From positions 1 through 40,652 of the forward strand of contig CAZQEC010000004.1 of assembly GCA_964591565.1 (NCBI GenBank): a stretch of DNA of 40,652 nt, in the 5' to 3' direction. Made by a program: the position numbers and the translations under genes. The notes beneath the pieces are model-generated. The model was not told the origin of the DNA and did not search any database. It saw nothing but the letters and a program-made list of their open reading frames with translations. The first letter of the stretch is position 1. Each line of letters opens with the position of its first letter. This stretch comes from CAZQEC01 sp964591565. GTDB lineage: Bacteria > Patescibacteriota > UBA1384 > CAJBMM01. This document shows positions 32,223-39,860 of the stretch, in pieces.

Positions 32223-33233
32223 ATGCAGGATTTGGTTGAACGATTAGCCCAATTGAAAAAATCGCTTCAAATTGAAGTGAAGGTTTTGCGTATCAGTGAA
32301 TTGGAGAAATTAGTTAATGATCCAAGCGCGTGGGATAATCCAGACGTCGCGTCTGAAAACGCGCGAGAATTGGGAGAAGTAAAAAAAATAGTTGAGATTT
32401 ATCAAAATGTAGCCGATATGATTTCTGCTGGTTCGGAAACAGATCGAAACGAGATTGAGGTAGAGATAATCGGGCTTGAATCCGCTGTATTTTTAAGCGG
32501 CCCACACGACCAAGCGGCCGCCATTTTATCAATTCACGCTGGCACTGGTGGGGTGGACGCCATGGATTGGGCGGAAATGTTGCTTAAAATGTATTTAAAA
32601 TACGCTGAAAAGGCAGGTTGGGGTGTTGTCACTTATGATATTAGTCGAGGTGAGGAGGCGGGCATTAAAAGCGTCACGGTTAAAATAAGTGGCCTGAACG
32701 CATACGGTCTATTGAAAGGTGAGGCAGGAGTGCATCGCTTGGTTCGCCTTTCGCCATTTAACGCTAAAAACTTGCGTCAAACCAGCTTTGCGCTGGTAGA
32801 AGTGATTCCTGAAATTATCAAAACTAATTTAGATATACCGGAAAAAGACTTACGAATTGATGTGTATCGAGCTGGTGGACACGGTGGGCAAGGCGTGAAT
32901 ACAACCGATTCGGCGGTGCGCATTACCCATATTCCGACCAGCACGGTGGTTACATGTCAAAATGAACGCTCACAGTTGCAAAATAAAGCCACGGCCATGC
33001 GCATTTTGCAATCGCGATTAACGGTGATGATGGAGCAGGAACACGCGGATGAATTATCCAAGCTTAAACCGGGTGTGCAGGGCTCATGGGGAAATCAAAT
33101 TCGGTCGTATGTACTTCAGCCGTATACGATGGTCAAAGATCATCGCACAAATGTAGAAACGGCTAATGTAAGCGCGGTCTTAAATGGTGATTTAGAGATG
33201 TTTATTCAAGCGGAGTTAAGGGATAGCAAGTAG
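32223..33233 (+). CDS. prfB: Peptide chain release factor 2
   Basis: 336 residues. RF2 recognises UAA and UGA. The SPF anticodon-like tripeptide (LSPFN, near residue 177) and the GGQ motif (AGGHGGQGVNTT, near 220) are present. The frame is continuous; the programmed frameshift and in-frame TGA found near codon 25 of many prfB genes are absent. Its presence shows that UGA is read as stop here. It stands alone after low-complexity DNA. Confidence 0.96.
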   Translation: MQDLVERLAQLKKSLQIEVKVLRISELEKLVNDPSAWDNPDVASENARELGEVKKIVEIYQNVADMISAGSETDRNEIEVEIIGLESAVFLSGPHDQAAAILSIHAGTGGVDAMDWAEMLLKMYLKYAEKAGWGVVTYDISRGEEAGIKSVTVKISGLNAYGLLKGEAGVHRLVRLSPFNAKNLRQTSFALVEVIPEIIKTNLDIPEKDLRIDVYRAGGHGGQGVNTTDSAVRITHIPTSTVVTCQNERSQLQNKATAMRILQSRLTVMMEQEHADELSKLKPGVQGSWGNQIRSYVLQPYTMVKDHRTNVETANVSAVLNGDLEMFIQAELRDSK

Positions 33234-33438
33234 CTGGTAGCTGGTAGCAAGTAGCTTGTAGTGAGTAGAAGAAAGAATTATGAATGATTAATGACGAATT
33301 ATGAATGAAGCACTAATGATGAATTTTGAATTAATTTGCCGTGCCTGATACGTGATACCTAATACCTGATACGATCTTATTGCTAATTGAAAATTGACAA
33401 TTTGTCTCAATCCTACATTTTCTTGATAAGATAATATT
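33234..33438. other. Low-complexity intergenic DNA
   Basis: Units such as TAGCTGGTAGC and ATGAATGAT and TACCTAATACCTGATAC dominate. The TAGCTGGTAGCAAGTAGC type recurs inverted at 12467-12503 and near 36247. No gene is visible. Confidence 0.6.
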
Positions 33439-34116
33439 ATGTTGCAACTTGCCTTACTCATTTTAGCCATTATGTTTGTAGCCATGCTGATCCCGCAGTT
33501 TTTGGTACGCAGTGTGATTGGGCCGGTTTTTAGGGTGTTTGTGATCCCCGGGGTGATTGTGCACGAGCTGTCACACGCCTTATTTTGTTTTTTAACCGGC
33601 GCTAAAATTCAACGCATCCGCTTATTTCGCCGTGATGGGGGAGACGTGGCACACCAACCGTCTAAAATCCCATTTGTTGGTCCATTACTGATTACATTTG
33701 CTCCTTTGGTAATTGGACTGGTTTTAATTATCTTAATGGCGCGCTTGGCGGCGCCAGACTTGCAAAACATTGATGCGACGATCACTTTGGGTCAATTTCC
33801 GTCATTTTTATGGTCGGTGGTTCACGCCACAAATTGGTGGCGACCCATCACCTGGTTGTGGCTTTATTTTATACTATCAATTGGCGCCACAGCCGCGCCA
33901 AGTTGGCAGGACATAAAAAATAGCTGGCTGCCACTTTTGTTGATTATTGTTGCCGTGATATTTATTTTACGATCCAGTTCTTTATCTGAATCCGTCAATC
34001 AATCCGCGATATTTATTTTACCCGCATTGACGCTGGCGTTATTTATTTTATTGGTGATCGCGGTATTTGCTGGTGCGATCTATCTTTTGAGTTCGGTTTT
34101 TGGTATAAATAAATAA
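33439..34116 (+). CDS. Membrane metalloprotease-like protein (HELSH, M50-type)
   Basis: 225 residues, five to six membrane spans. IPGVIVHELSHALFCFLTG holds an HExxH zinc site (His42, Glu43, His46) in the first membrane region, as in M50 site-2-type proteases and their relatives. GGDVAHQPSKIPFVGPLLIT resembles the loop of this group. A clear second zinc-ligand motif (NPDG or LDP) is not obvious, so it may be a divergent or inactive member. It may cleave membrane proteins; the target is unknown. TAATAT lies close before the ATG, so the mRNA leader may be very short. Confidence 0.75.
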   Translation: MLQLALLILAIMFVAMLIPQFLVRSVIGPVFRVFVIPGVIVHELSHALFCFLTGAKIQRIRLFRRDGGDVAHQPSKIPFVGPLLITFAPLVIGLVLIILMARLAAPDLQNIDATITLGQFPSFLWSVVHATNWWRPITWLWLYFILSIGATAAPSWQDIKNSWLPLLLIIVAVIFILRSSSLSESVNQSAIFILPALTLALFILLVIAVFAGAIYLLSSVFGINK

Positions 34117-34257
34117 GAAATTTATAATTTTTAATTTGAAATTTTAATTAATTCATCATTTTTCATTCATGATTCATCATTGATGCGAAATAATTGAAGC
34201 CGGATTTAGTACATTTGTCTAAAAGAGTGTATTAGAAATAATCAATGAAAGGAAACC

Positions 34258-34557
34258 ATGTTCGATAAAGCGAAGCAGATGTACGATTTGCAAAAAAAGG
34301 CGCGGGCGATTCAAAAAGAGTTGAAAGAGACCGAAATTGAGGCGCGGGCGGCCGATGGAATGGTGGCGGTGCGTGTTAATGGGGAACAGCACGTTTTAGG
34401 GGTGGAGATTGACGAATCATATGTAGTTGAGGGTAAAAAACGTGAGCTTGAAAAAGCGATGCAACAGGCGATCGCTGAAGCGATTGCGAAGTCGCAAAGT
34501 GTGGCGGCCGAAAAAATGAAGACGATCGCTGGTAGTTTGAACATACCGGGAATGTAA
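34258..34557 (+). CDS. YbaB/EbfC family nucleoid-associated protein
   Basis: 99 residues. A long N-terminal helix (AKQMYDLQKKARAIQKELKE), a central three-strand sheet (VAVRVNGEQHVLGVEIDES) and a C-terminal helix ending NIPGM are the YbaB layout. These dimers bind DNA and often sit beside dnaX-recR; here recR is 14 kb away and pth follows directly (three bases). AAAGGAAA precedes the ATG. Confidence 0.92.
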   Translation: MFDKAKQMYDLQKKARAIQKELKETEIEARAADGMVAVRVNGEQHVLGVEIDESYVVEGKKRELEKAMQQAIAEAIAKSQSVAAEKMKTIAGSLNIPGM

Positions 34558-34560
34558 AAA

Positions 34561-35130
34561 GTGGCGAAAAAAATCCAACTAATTGTCGGACTCGGTAATC
34601 CGGGTCAAAAGTATTTTAAGACTCGGCATAACGCTGGTTTTATGGTCATTGATCAAATTGTAGTCAAGCACAACTTGGGCAACCCGCAAAAAAATAAGAA
34701 TTATGAACTATGGATGTGGGACATTAGTCCAGAATGCAAAGTTTTGTTGGTTAAACCGCTTACTTTTATGAACAGTTCCGGCGAAGCGGTCGGGGAGTTG
34801 ATGCGGTTTTTCAAAGTATCAGATGAGGATATTCTCGTTATCAGCGACGATTTGGATTTATTGGTTGGTCAAGTGCGCCTGCGTTATGGCGGTTCAAGCG
34901 GCGGTCACAAAGGCCTGCAATCTATTATCGATATTTTAGGTTTCGATCACTTTGGTCGTATTAAAATTGGCATTGGTAGACCACCGGAGCACGTTCCTGC
35001 TGAAGATTATGTACTATCACAGTTTAGTGAAAAGAATGTCCAGACTATTATTGACCAAGTGGCGGAAATTGTGGTATCATTAGCCACTGGCTCCGAAAAG
35101 TTTGTTGAAGAAACGATAAATATTACCTAA
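34561..35130 (+). CDS. pth: Peptidyl-tRNA hydrolase
   Basis: 189 residues from GTG at 34561. It frees tRNA from dropped-off peptidyl-tRNA. LIVGLGNPGQKYFKTRHNAG holds Asn13 and the catalytic His23; KPLTFMNSSGEAVG and ISDDLDLLVGQVRLRYGGSS with the catalytic Asp near 99, and GGHKGLQSI follow. Cotranscribed with ybaB. Confidence 0.95.
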   Translation: MAKKIQLIVGLGNPGQKYFKTRHNAGFMVIDQIVVKHNLGNPQKNKNYELWMWDISPECKVLLVKPLTFMNSSGEAVGELMRFFKVSDEDILVISDDLDLLVGQVRLRYGGSSGGHKGLQSIIDILGFDHFGRIKIGIGRPPEHVPAEDYVLSQFSEKNVQTIIDQVAEIVVSLATGSEKFVEETINIT

Positions 35131-35199
35131 AAGATCAAAAATATTAAAATAAAGTGGGACCTCATCTAAAAGTGGGGGCTTGAACCACGGGAGTGTATG

Positions 35200-36135
35200 A
35201 TGGCAAAAAAACGGGATGTGTTAAAGGACGACGGTGTAATCGTTGCCGAACTAAAATCGGATGAGCGATCGAGCGCGGTTGAGACAACTGGCGATGTGGC
35301 ACTAGACGCAGTGTTAACTGAAGCAGGCGCGGGTGCGACTGAATCTGAAATGGACATTGAAGCGCCAGACGCTTCAAAAGCGTATGAGCAGGAAATTGAG
35401 GCAGAGGTGGAAAAAGTTGAGCCGTCCGACGAAATAAGTCAAGCGTCGGTAGATCAGAAAACCTCTAAAACTGAAAGTGTGACTGAGGATGAAGCCAAAC
35501 CAAAAAGTCACCGCAAGACGGGATCTGTTCGCAAAGCTCCCCTACATGGCAAAAATTATCGTAATATTATTAATGATATTGATTTGAACACAAAATATAC
35601 CAAAGCTGAAGCGATTGATTTAGTCAAGAAAACCTCTTACACCAAATTTGATGGATCGGTTGAGGCGCACATAAAAGTATCAATTTCAAATCAACGCGGT
35701 GTAATTACCCTGCCGGCTGGAACTGGGCGGGAACGTAAAATTATGGCGGTTACCAGCGCTAACGTTGAAGATATGGTTAAAGAGTTTGAAGCGGGGAAAT
35801 TGGATTTTGATGTTTTGTTAGCCACGCCAGATGTTATGTCTAAATTGGCCAAAGTAGCACGAATTTTGGGGCCAAAGGGGCTTATGCCGAATCCAAAATC
35901 GGGTACGGTTACGGCCGATATTGAAAAAGCGAAGCTAGAGTTTGGTTCGGGTCGAGTTGAATATAAACAAGACAAAGGTGGCGTAATACACTTAAGCATT
36001 GGTAAGGTGTCGTTTGACGCCGAAAAGCTGTTATCAAATTTGGATGTGTTGCTAGCCGCCTTGCCGGCGCCAAAAATTGCTTCAGTGACGCTTTCGGCGA
36101 CAATGGGGCCAGGGATAAAAGTCAAAGCTGATTAG
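35200..36135 (+). CDS. rplA: 50S ribosomal protein L1 (uL1) with acidic N-terminal extension
   Basis: 311 residues from the second of two adjacent ATGs, with GGAG six bases before it. Normal L1 has about 230. The core begins near residue 108 (LHGKNYRNIINDIDLNTKYT) and shows TKFDGSVEAHIKVSI, LPAGTGRERKI, ILGPKGLMPNPKSGTVT and the closing SATMGPGIKVK. The first 105 residues are low-complexity and acidic (EQEIEAEVEKVEPSDEISQ) with a basic end (KPKSHRKTGSVRK), probably disordered. L1 forms the mobile stalk at the E site. It is separated from rplK, its usual partner. Confidence 0.94.
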   Translation: MAKKRDVLKDDGVIVAELKSDERSSAVETTGDVALDAVLTEAGAGATESEMDIEAPDASKAYEQEIEAEVEKVEPSDEISQASVDQKTSKTESVTEDEAKPKSHRKTGSVRKAPLHGKNYRNIINDIDLNTKYTKAEAIDLVKKTSYTKFDGSVEAHIKVSISNQRGVITLPAGTGRERKIMAVTSANVEDMVKEFEAGKLDFDVLLATPDVMSKLAKVARILGPKGLMPNPKSGTVTADIEKAKLEFGSGRVEYKQDKGGVIHLSIGKVSFDAEKLLSNLDVLLAALPAPKIASVTLSATMGPGIKVKAD

Positions 36136-36280
36136 CTGATTAGGTGAGGATCTTTTTAGTTAAGGGGCAAGGGGCTCGCCTAAGATAGCGCCCCCTACCC
36201 CTTAACAATCCTTAAGCCTAGCCACGCTAAGAAAGAAATCCATCAAGAGCTACTAACTACCTGCTACTGGCTAGAAACTA

Positions 36281-36310
36281 TTGACCTGCTGGTCAACATT
36301 GTGCTATGAT
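36281..36310 (+). promoter_or_regulatory. Promoter of the L10 leader-rplJ-rplL unit
   Basis: TTGACC, 18 bases, TATGAT with TG one base before the -10. Confidence 0.7.
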
Positions 36311-36319
36311 CAATAATAG

Positions 36320-36385
36320 ATTTCCGAAGACCGTGAGGTGCGAAAGCAATAATCCTTGAATAAGGTACTCACCGAGGAGCAAAAG
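36320..36385 (+). promoter_or_regulatory. Ribosomal protein L10 leader
   Basis: CCGAAGACCGTGAGGTGCGA followed by AAGC..., an inner CCTT-GAAT-AAGG hairpin and ACTCACCGAGGAG form the known L10 leader fold: GTGAG pairs with CTCAC. Excess L10 or L10(L12)4 binds it and favours the terminator downstream. Confidence 0.85.
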
Positions 36386-36413
36386 TAGATTTTTCTATTG
36401 AAGCTGCCAAATC

Positions 36414-36436
36414 ATTCGGAAATGAGGCAGTTTTTT
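36414..36436 (+). terminator. Attenuator of the L10 leader
   Basis: CTGCC, inner TCATT-CGGA-AATGA, GGCAG, six T. It lies 100 bases before rplJ. Confidence 0.85.
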
Positions 36437-36441
36437 AATTA

Positions 36442-36521
36442 GTCATTGCGAGCGATTAGCGAAGCAATCTATGTTAGATTATTTATAGATTGCCACGTCG
36501 CTTTCACTTCTCGCGATGACA
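36442..36521. repeat. Complete GTCATTGCGAG palindromic repeat
   Basis: GTCATTGCGAGCGATTAGCG then AAGCAATCT, centre, AGATTGCCACGTCGCTTTCA and CTCGCGATGAC. It is inserted between the attenuator and rplJ; the right arm recurs at 21752. Confidence 0.75.
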
Positions 36522-36535
36522 ATGGAGCAGAAATT

Positions 36536-37060
36536 ATGGCTAAAACCAGACAACAAAAAGAACAGTTACTGACTAGTTTAGAGGACAAGCTGGCGCGTGC
36601 AAAAGTGGCGGTTTTGCTTAAATATCAGGGTTTAAAGGTTAAAGATTCAGAGAGTTTGCGTGGCAAACTCCGCGATTTGCAGATGGATATGGTGGTGCCA
36701 AAAAACTCGGTGGCAAAAATTGCCTTAAAAAATGCTGGCATTGAAGTTTCAGGTGAGGCATTTACCCAGCCCCTAGCCCTTATTTTTGGCTACGCCGATG
36801 AAGTGGGTCCAGCCAAAGAAATTGTGTTATTCGGCAAAACTTTTGAAGCACTGGAAATTTTAGGTGGTATTTTAGATAAGAAGATGGTTTCGGCTGAAGT
36901 GATTAAATCGTTAGCCAAATTACCATCGCGTGAAGAGTTAATGGGACAGTTGGCTGGCTCGCTTTCGGCGCCGGCGCGAGGGTTAGCCACTAGCATTTCC
37001 GGTGTGGCGCGCGGATTAGTAACTGCATTAAATGCAGTGAAAAGTCAAAAAACCGCCTAA
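36536..37060 (+). CDS. rplJ: 50S ribosomal protein L10 (uL10)
   Basis: 174 residues from ATG 36536 (GGAG eight bases upstream); an in-frame extension into the repeat upstream is not real. MAKTRQQKEQLLTSLEDKLA, VVPKNSVAKIALKNAG and LPSREELMGQLAGSL are typical. L10 carries the L7/L12 dimers on the ribosome stalk. rplL follows after 39 bases; both are under the L10 leader. Confidence 0.96.
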   Translation: MAKTRQQKEQLLTSLEDKLARAKVAVLLKYQGLKVKDSESLRGKLRDLQMDMVVPKNSVAKIALKNAGIEVSGEAFTQPLALIFGYADEVGPAKEIVLFGKTFEALEILGGILDKKMVSAEVIKSLAKLPSREELMGQLAGSLSAPARGLATSISGVARGLVTALNAVKSQKTA

Positions 37061-37099
37061 TTAATCATTATCAAATAAACAAATAAGTTAGGAGACAAA

Positions 37100-37495
37100 A
37101 TGTCTGAGGAAAATAAGACGATTAAAGGGATTGTGGATCAGCTTGAAAAAATGAGCTTGCTTGAAGCGGCCGAGTTGGTCAAAGCGATGGAAGAAAAGTT
37201 TGGGGTTTCCGCCGCCGCGCCTATGATGATGGCTGGATCTGTGCCCGCAGGTGCCGCCGCCGCAGAAGAGGTTGAGGAAAAGACTAACTTTACCGTAGTT
37301 TTGACCGCCAGCGGCGAGCAAAAGATTAACGTCATTAAAGCGGTGCGTGAAGTACGATCAGATTTAGGCCTAAAAGAAGCTAAAGACTTGGTTGATGGTG
37401 CGCCAAAAGATGTTTTGGTTAATGCGCCTAAAGCCGACGCTGAATCTGCTAAAGCCAAACTCGAAGCCGCCGGAGCGACCGTTGAGTTAAAGTGA
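37100..37495 (+). CDS. rplL: 50S ribosomal protein L7/L12 (bL12)
   Basis: 131 residues. N-terminal dimerisation helices (MSLLEAAELVKAMEEKFGVS), an alanine-rich hinge (PAGAAAAEEVEEK) and the C-terminal factor-binding domain (FTVVLTASGEQKINVIKAVR, GLKEAKDLVDGAPKDVL). AGGAG lies seven bases before the ATG. Confidence 0.97.
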   Translation: MSEENKTIKGIVDQLEKMSLLEAAELVKAMEEKFGVSAAAPMMMAGSVPAGAAAAEEVEEKTNFTVVLTASGEQKINVIKAVREVRSDLGLKEAKDLVDGAPKDVLVNAPKADAESAKAKLEAAGATVELK

Positions 37496-37505
37496 CCCTT
37501 ACCAG

Positions 37506-37553
37506 AGTCATCCTGAGCGCAGAGACGTTTAACGTCTCGTAGTCGAAGGATCT
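37506..37553. repeat. GTCATCCTGAGCG-type repeat after rplL
   Basis: GTCATCCTGAGCGCAGAGAC, palindrome GAGACGTT-T-AACGTCTC inside, then AGTCGAAGGATCT. Similar elements are widespread between genes of many bacteria; here it is a single copy. Confidence 0.65.
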
Positions 37554-37576
37554 AGTTAGTTATTAGTCCAAAATGA

Positions 37577-37611
37577 CAAGAAAGACGGTCACAGCGAAAC
37601 CGTCTTTCTTG
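37577..37611 (+). terminator. Terminator of rplJ-rplL
   Basis: CAAGAAAGACGGT, loop CACAGCGA, ACCGTCTTTCTTG: a 13-pair stem whose 3' arm is U-rich. Confidence 0.7.
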
Positions 37612-37633
37612 ATACAATGACACAAAGGAATTA

Positions 37634-38938
37634 ATGAAAATTGGTCAATTCAATTTAGATGCTCAAGATGGTTTTGCACGGGCTGGGGTGTTGCAAACCG
37701 CACATGGGGCAATTTTGACCCCGGTTTTTATGCCGGTGGGTACCAAAGCGAGTGTCAAATCGCTTGATCCGAATGTGTTAAATCAATTGGGCACCCAGAT
37801 TATTCTAGGCAACACTTATCACCTCTATTTAGCGCCGGGGGATCAGTTGATTCGCGATTTGGGTGGATTACATCAATTTATGGCTTGGAATAAGCCCATT
37901 TTAACCGATTCGGGTGGATTTCAGGTGTTTTCACTGGGAATGGGGAAAAAGGGTCGCGATGTTAATTCAGACGATGTTATTCCTGATGCAATTATCACAG
38001 AAGAAGGCGTGGAGTTTCGTTCGCACAAAGATGGCACCAAACATTTTATTTCTCCTGAACGATCAATGGAAATTCAAGCCAATTTAGGAGCAGACATCAT
38101 TATGGCGTTTGATGAGTGCCCGCCTCACCCATCATCCAAAGATTATTTTGAAACATCGATGCATCGTACGCATCGCTGGCTTGAGCGATGTATTGTGAGA
38201 AAAATGCAGCTAGAAACAGCTGTCATTTCGACCGAATCCGCCCTCTGGCGGAGCAGTGGAGAAATCTATAATAATTTTTCAAAGATCTCTCCGACCCCGA
38301 CAGAATCGTCGGGGGGTCGAGATGACATTTTAATCAAGCAAAATATTCCTCGAGATCAGTTATTGTTTGGCATTGTGCAGGGAGGTGCGGTGAAACGCCT
38401 GCGGGAAGAATCAGCTCAATTCGTGGCGAATCAAAATTTGCCCGGCATCGCCATTGGCGGGGTAGCGGTAGGGGAGTCTAAACAAGCGCAAATTGAGCAA
38501 GTGGAGTGGGTGGTGCCTCATTTGCCTGTGGATAAGCCACGCTATTTAATGGGAGTGGGCACCCCGCTCGATTTGCTTAATTTCGTAGCGCGGGGCATTG
38601 ATATGTTTGATTGTGTTTTGCCAACACGATTGGCGCGAAATGGGGCGGTATGGGTTGTGGAAAAGGGGCGAGGGAGCCGGGAACAGATTAAAAATGCTAA
38701 ATATCGCACTGACGCACGACCATTATCCGAAAACTGCTTGTGCTCAACCTGCACTCGTTTTAGTCGCGCTTATTTACATCATTTATTTATGGAAAAGGAG
38801 CCATTGGCTCTGCAATTGGCTTCAGTTCATAACATTTATGTTTTGCAAACTTTGATGAGCGGGGCTCGGGAGGCGATTATTGAAGGACGATTCGAGGTAT
38901 TTTTCCATGCGCAAACGGCAATTTGGAGCGTGGAATAA
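37634..38938 (+). CDS. tgt: Queuine tRNA-ribosyltransferase with in-frame repeat insertion
   Basis: 434 residues; usual length is 370-390. It exchanges guanine-34 for a queuine precursor in tRNAs with GUN anticodons. FMPVGTKASVKSLDP, LTDSGGFQVFSLG, MAFDECPPHPS, LLFGIVQGG, GIAIGGVAVGE, YLMGVGTPLDLL and MFDCVLPTRLARNG are all there, with the zinc cluster CLCSTC and a following His (near 368). Between RWLERCIVR and DQLLFGIVQGG about 45 extra residues (near 192-238) are encoded by a palindromic repeat (38221-38327) that stays in frame. The catalytic parts are intact, so the enzyme is probably active with an added surface loop. Confidence 0.95.
   Translation: MKIGQFNLDAQDGFARAGVLQTAHGAILTPVFMPVGTKASVKSLDPNVLNQLGTQIILGNTYHLYLAPGDQLIRDLGGLHQFMAWNKPILTDSGGFQVFSLGMGKKGRDVNSDDVIPDAIITEEGVEFRSHKDGTKHFISPERSMEIQANLGADIIMAFDECPPHPSSKDYFETSMHRTHRWLERCIVRKMQLETAVISTESALWRSSGEIYNNFSKISPTPTESSGGRDDILIKQNIPRDQLLFGIVQGGAVKRLREESAQFVANQNLPGIAIGGVAVGESKQAQIEQVEWVVPHLPVDKPRYLMGVGTPLDLLNFVARGIDMFDCVLPTRLARNGAVWVVEKGRGSREQIKNAKYRTDARPLSENCLCSTCTRFSRAYLHHLFMEKEPLALQLASVHNIYVLQTLMSGAREAIIEGRFEVFFHAQTAIWSVE
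38221..38327. repeat. Palindromic repeat inserted in frame in tgt
   Basis: Outer arms TGTCATTTCGACC and GGTCGAGATGACA; inner GGAGAAATCT with AGATCTCTCC; side hairpins TCCGCC-CTCT-GGCGGA and CCCCGAC-AGAATC-GTCGGGG. It codes for STESALWRSSGEIYNNFSKI and a following Pro/Ser/Gly stretch. Confidence 0.85.
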
Positions 38939-38950
38939 TCAAAGTGACTT

Positions 38951-38997
38951 AGGTGTATAGCTACTTCCACCCCCGAGGTGTAAGTAGCTATACACCT
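38951..38997. repeat. Most complete copy of the AGGTGTATAGC palindrome
   Basis: AGGTGTATAGCTACTT and AAGTAGCTATACACCT are perfect 16-base arms around CCACCCCCGAGGTGT, which itself folds. Follows tgt. Confidence 0.8.
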
Positions 38998-39018
38998 TGG
39001 TTATAATTGGTCGAAGCA

Positions 39019-39047
39019 TTGACATATTATAAAAGATGTGCTAATAT
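39019..39047 (+). promoter_or_regulatory. Promoter of the 39152-40652 genes
   Basis: TTGACA, 17 bases, TAATAT. A TCCGCC-TGAA-GGCGGA hairpin (39121-39136) lies directly before the ribosome site of the first gene. Confidence 0.8.
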
Positions 39048-39151
39048 GTAACATTGCGCTTGATATATGGCCTCAAAGCCATTTATTGAGCTTACTGGCC
39101 TTAAACAACCGAAATTTCGTTCCGCCTGAAGGCGGAGAAGGGGGAGACACA

Positions 39152-39838
39152 ATGTCTCGTTTGAGTCTAATCATCGCCATGCTGGCGGTGATGGTGGTGA
39201 CGGCTCCGCCCGCACACGGGCAGATAAAGTTCGGCGAGCCGGAAACTCCGGCCGCTGGAGCGGGGGCAACCCCGCCATCCGAGCCGGACAACTCGGTCAA
39301 TCTCGCCCCACCCGTTCCGCTGAAAGGTGAGAAGGGTGAAAAAGGCGACGTAGGCCCGCAAGGACCAGTCGGGCGTTCCTGTCCGGAAATGGGCCCAGTG
39401 TTCACCGCTTGGCTTGCCAAGAGTGAGAATTTGTATTACAAGCGCTGGTCTCACTCGGGTAGCCAGCAGGAGCAGAAAAAGCGTCGCAATACGCTCTACT
39501 CCTCTTGGAAAAAGCAGTTTGAGCAGAGCATTGGCAAGGTAAAGGCGCGTTTGGATAGCGTCGAAACCATGGCCAGTGGGGCTGCCAGCCTGTCAACGTT
39601 TGCTAGCGACAGAGTCACTCAAGCACTGAGGCTTGGTAGCGAAAATGCCGCTGGGATCAATCGCCTCAACAGTGAGGTGGAAAGTCTCAAAAACGGCACA
39701 CCTCTGGTGCCGATGTTGCAGTCCCATGTTGTTCAGTCGGAAATGATCCCGTCGGGTGTCGTATCACCTGGCACGATCATTGTCGTAGTAGCTTTCATCT
39801 TTGGAGTCGCCCTAGTTGCGGCTTCACGTGACCGCTAA
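39152..39838 (+). CDS. Secreted membrane-anchored protein with short collagen-like motif
   Basis: 228 residues from ATG 39152 (GGGGGAG six bases upstream). Signal peptide with cleavage near PPAHG-QIKFGE; a Pro/Ala-rich linker; five Gly-X-Y triplets (GEKGEKGDVGPQGPVG, about 71-86); a mixed helical part with possible coiled coil (KVKARLDSVETMASGA...AAGINRLNSEVESLKNG); and a C-terminal membrane helix (GTIIVVVAFIFGVALVAA) with short basic end. So it is probably tethered to the membrane with its body outside. No family recognised. The next gene starts 22 bases later. Confidence 0.78.
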   Translation: MSRLSLIIAMLAVMVVTAPPAHGQIKFGEPETPAAGAGATPPSEPDNSVNLAPPVPLKGEKGEKGDVGPQGPVGRSCPEMGPVFTAWLAKSENLYYKRWSHSGSQQEQKKRRNTLYSSWKKQFEQSIGKVKARLDSVETMASGAASLSTFASDRVTQALRLGSENAAGINRLNSEVESLKNGTPLVPMLQSHVVQSEMIPSGVVSPGTIIVVVAFIFGVALVAASRDR

Positions 39839-39860
39839 CAAGCGGAAAGGAGATAACACG

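Noticed and set aside
32223..32320. Programmed frameshift in prfB
   Set aside because: The reading frame is continuous from the first ATG and no in-frame TGA is near codon 25.
36446..36535. N-terminal extension of rplJ
   Set aside because: These codons fall in the palindromic repeat; the family start is the ATG at 36536 with GGAG upstream.
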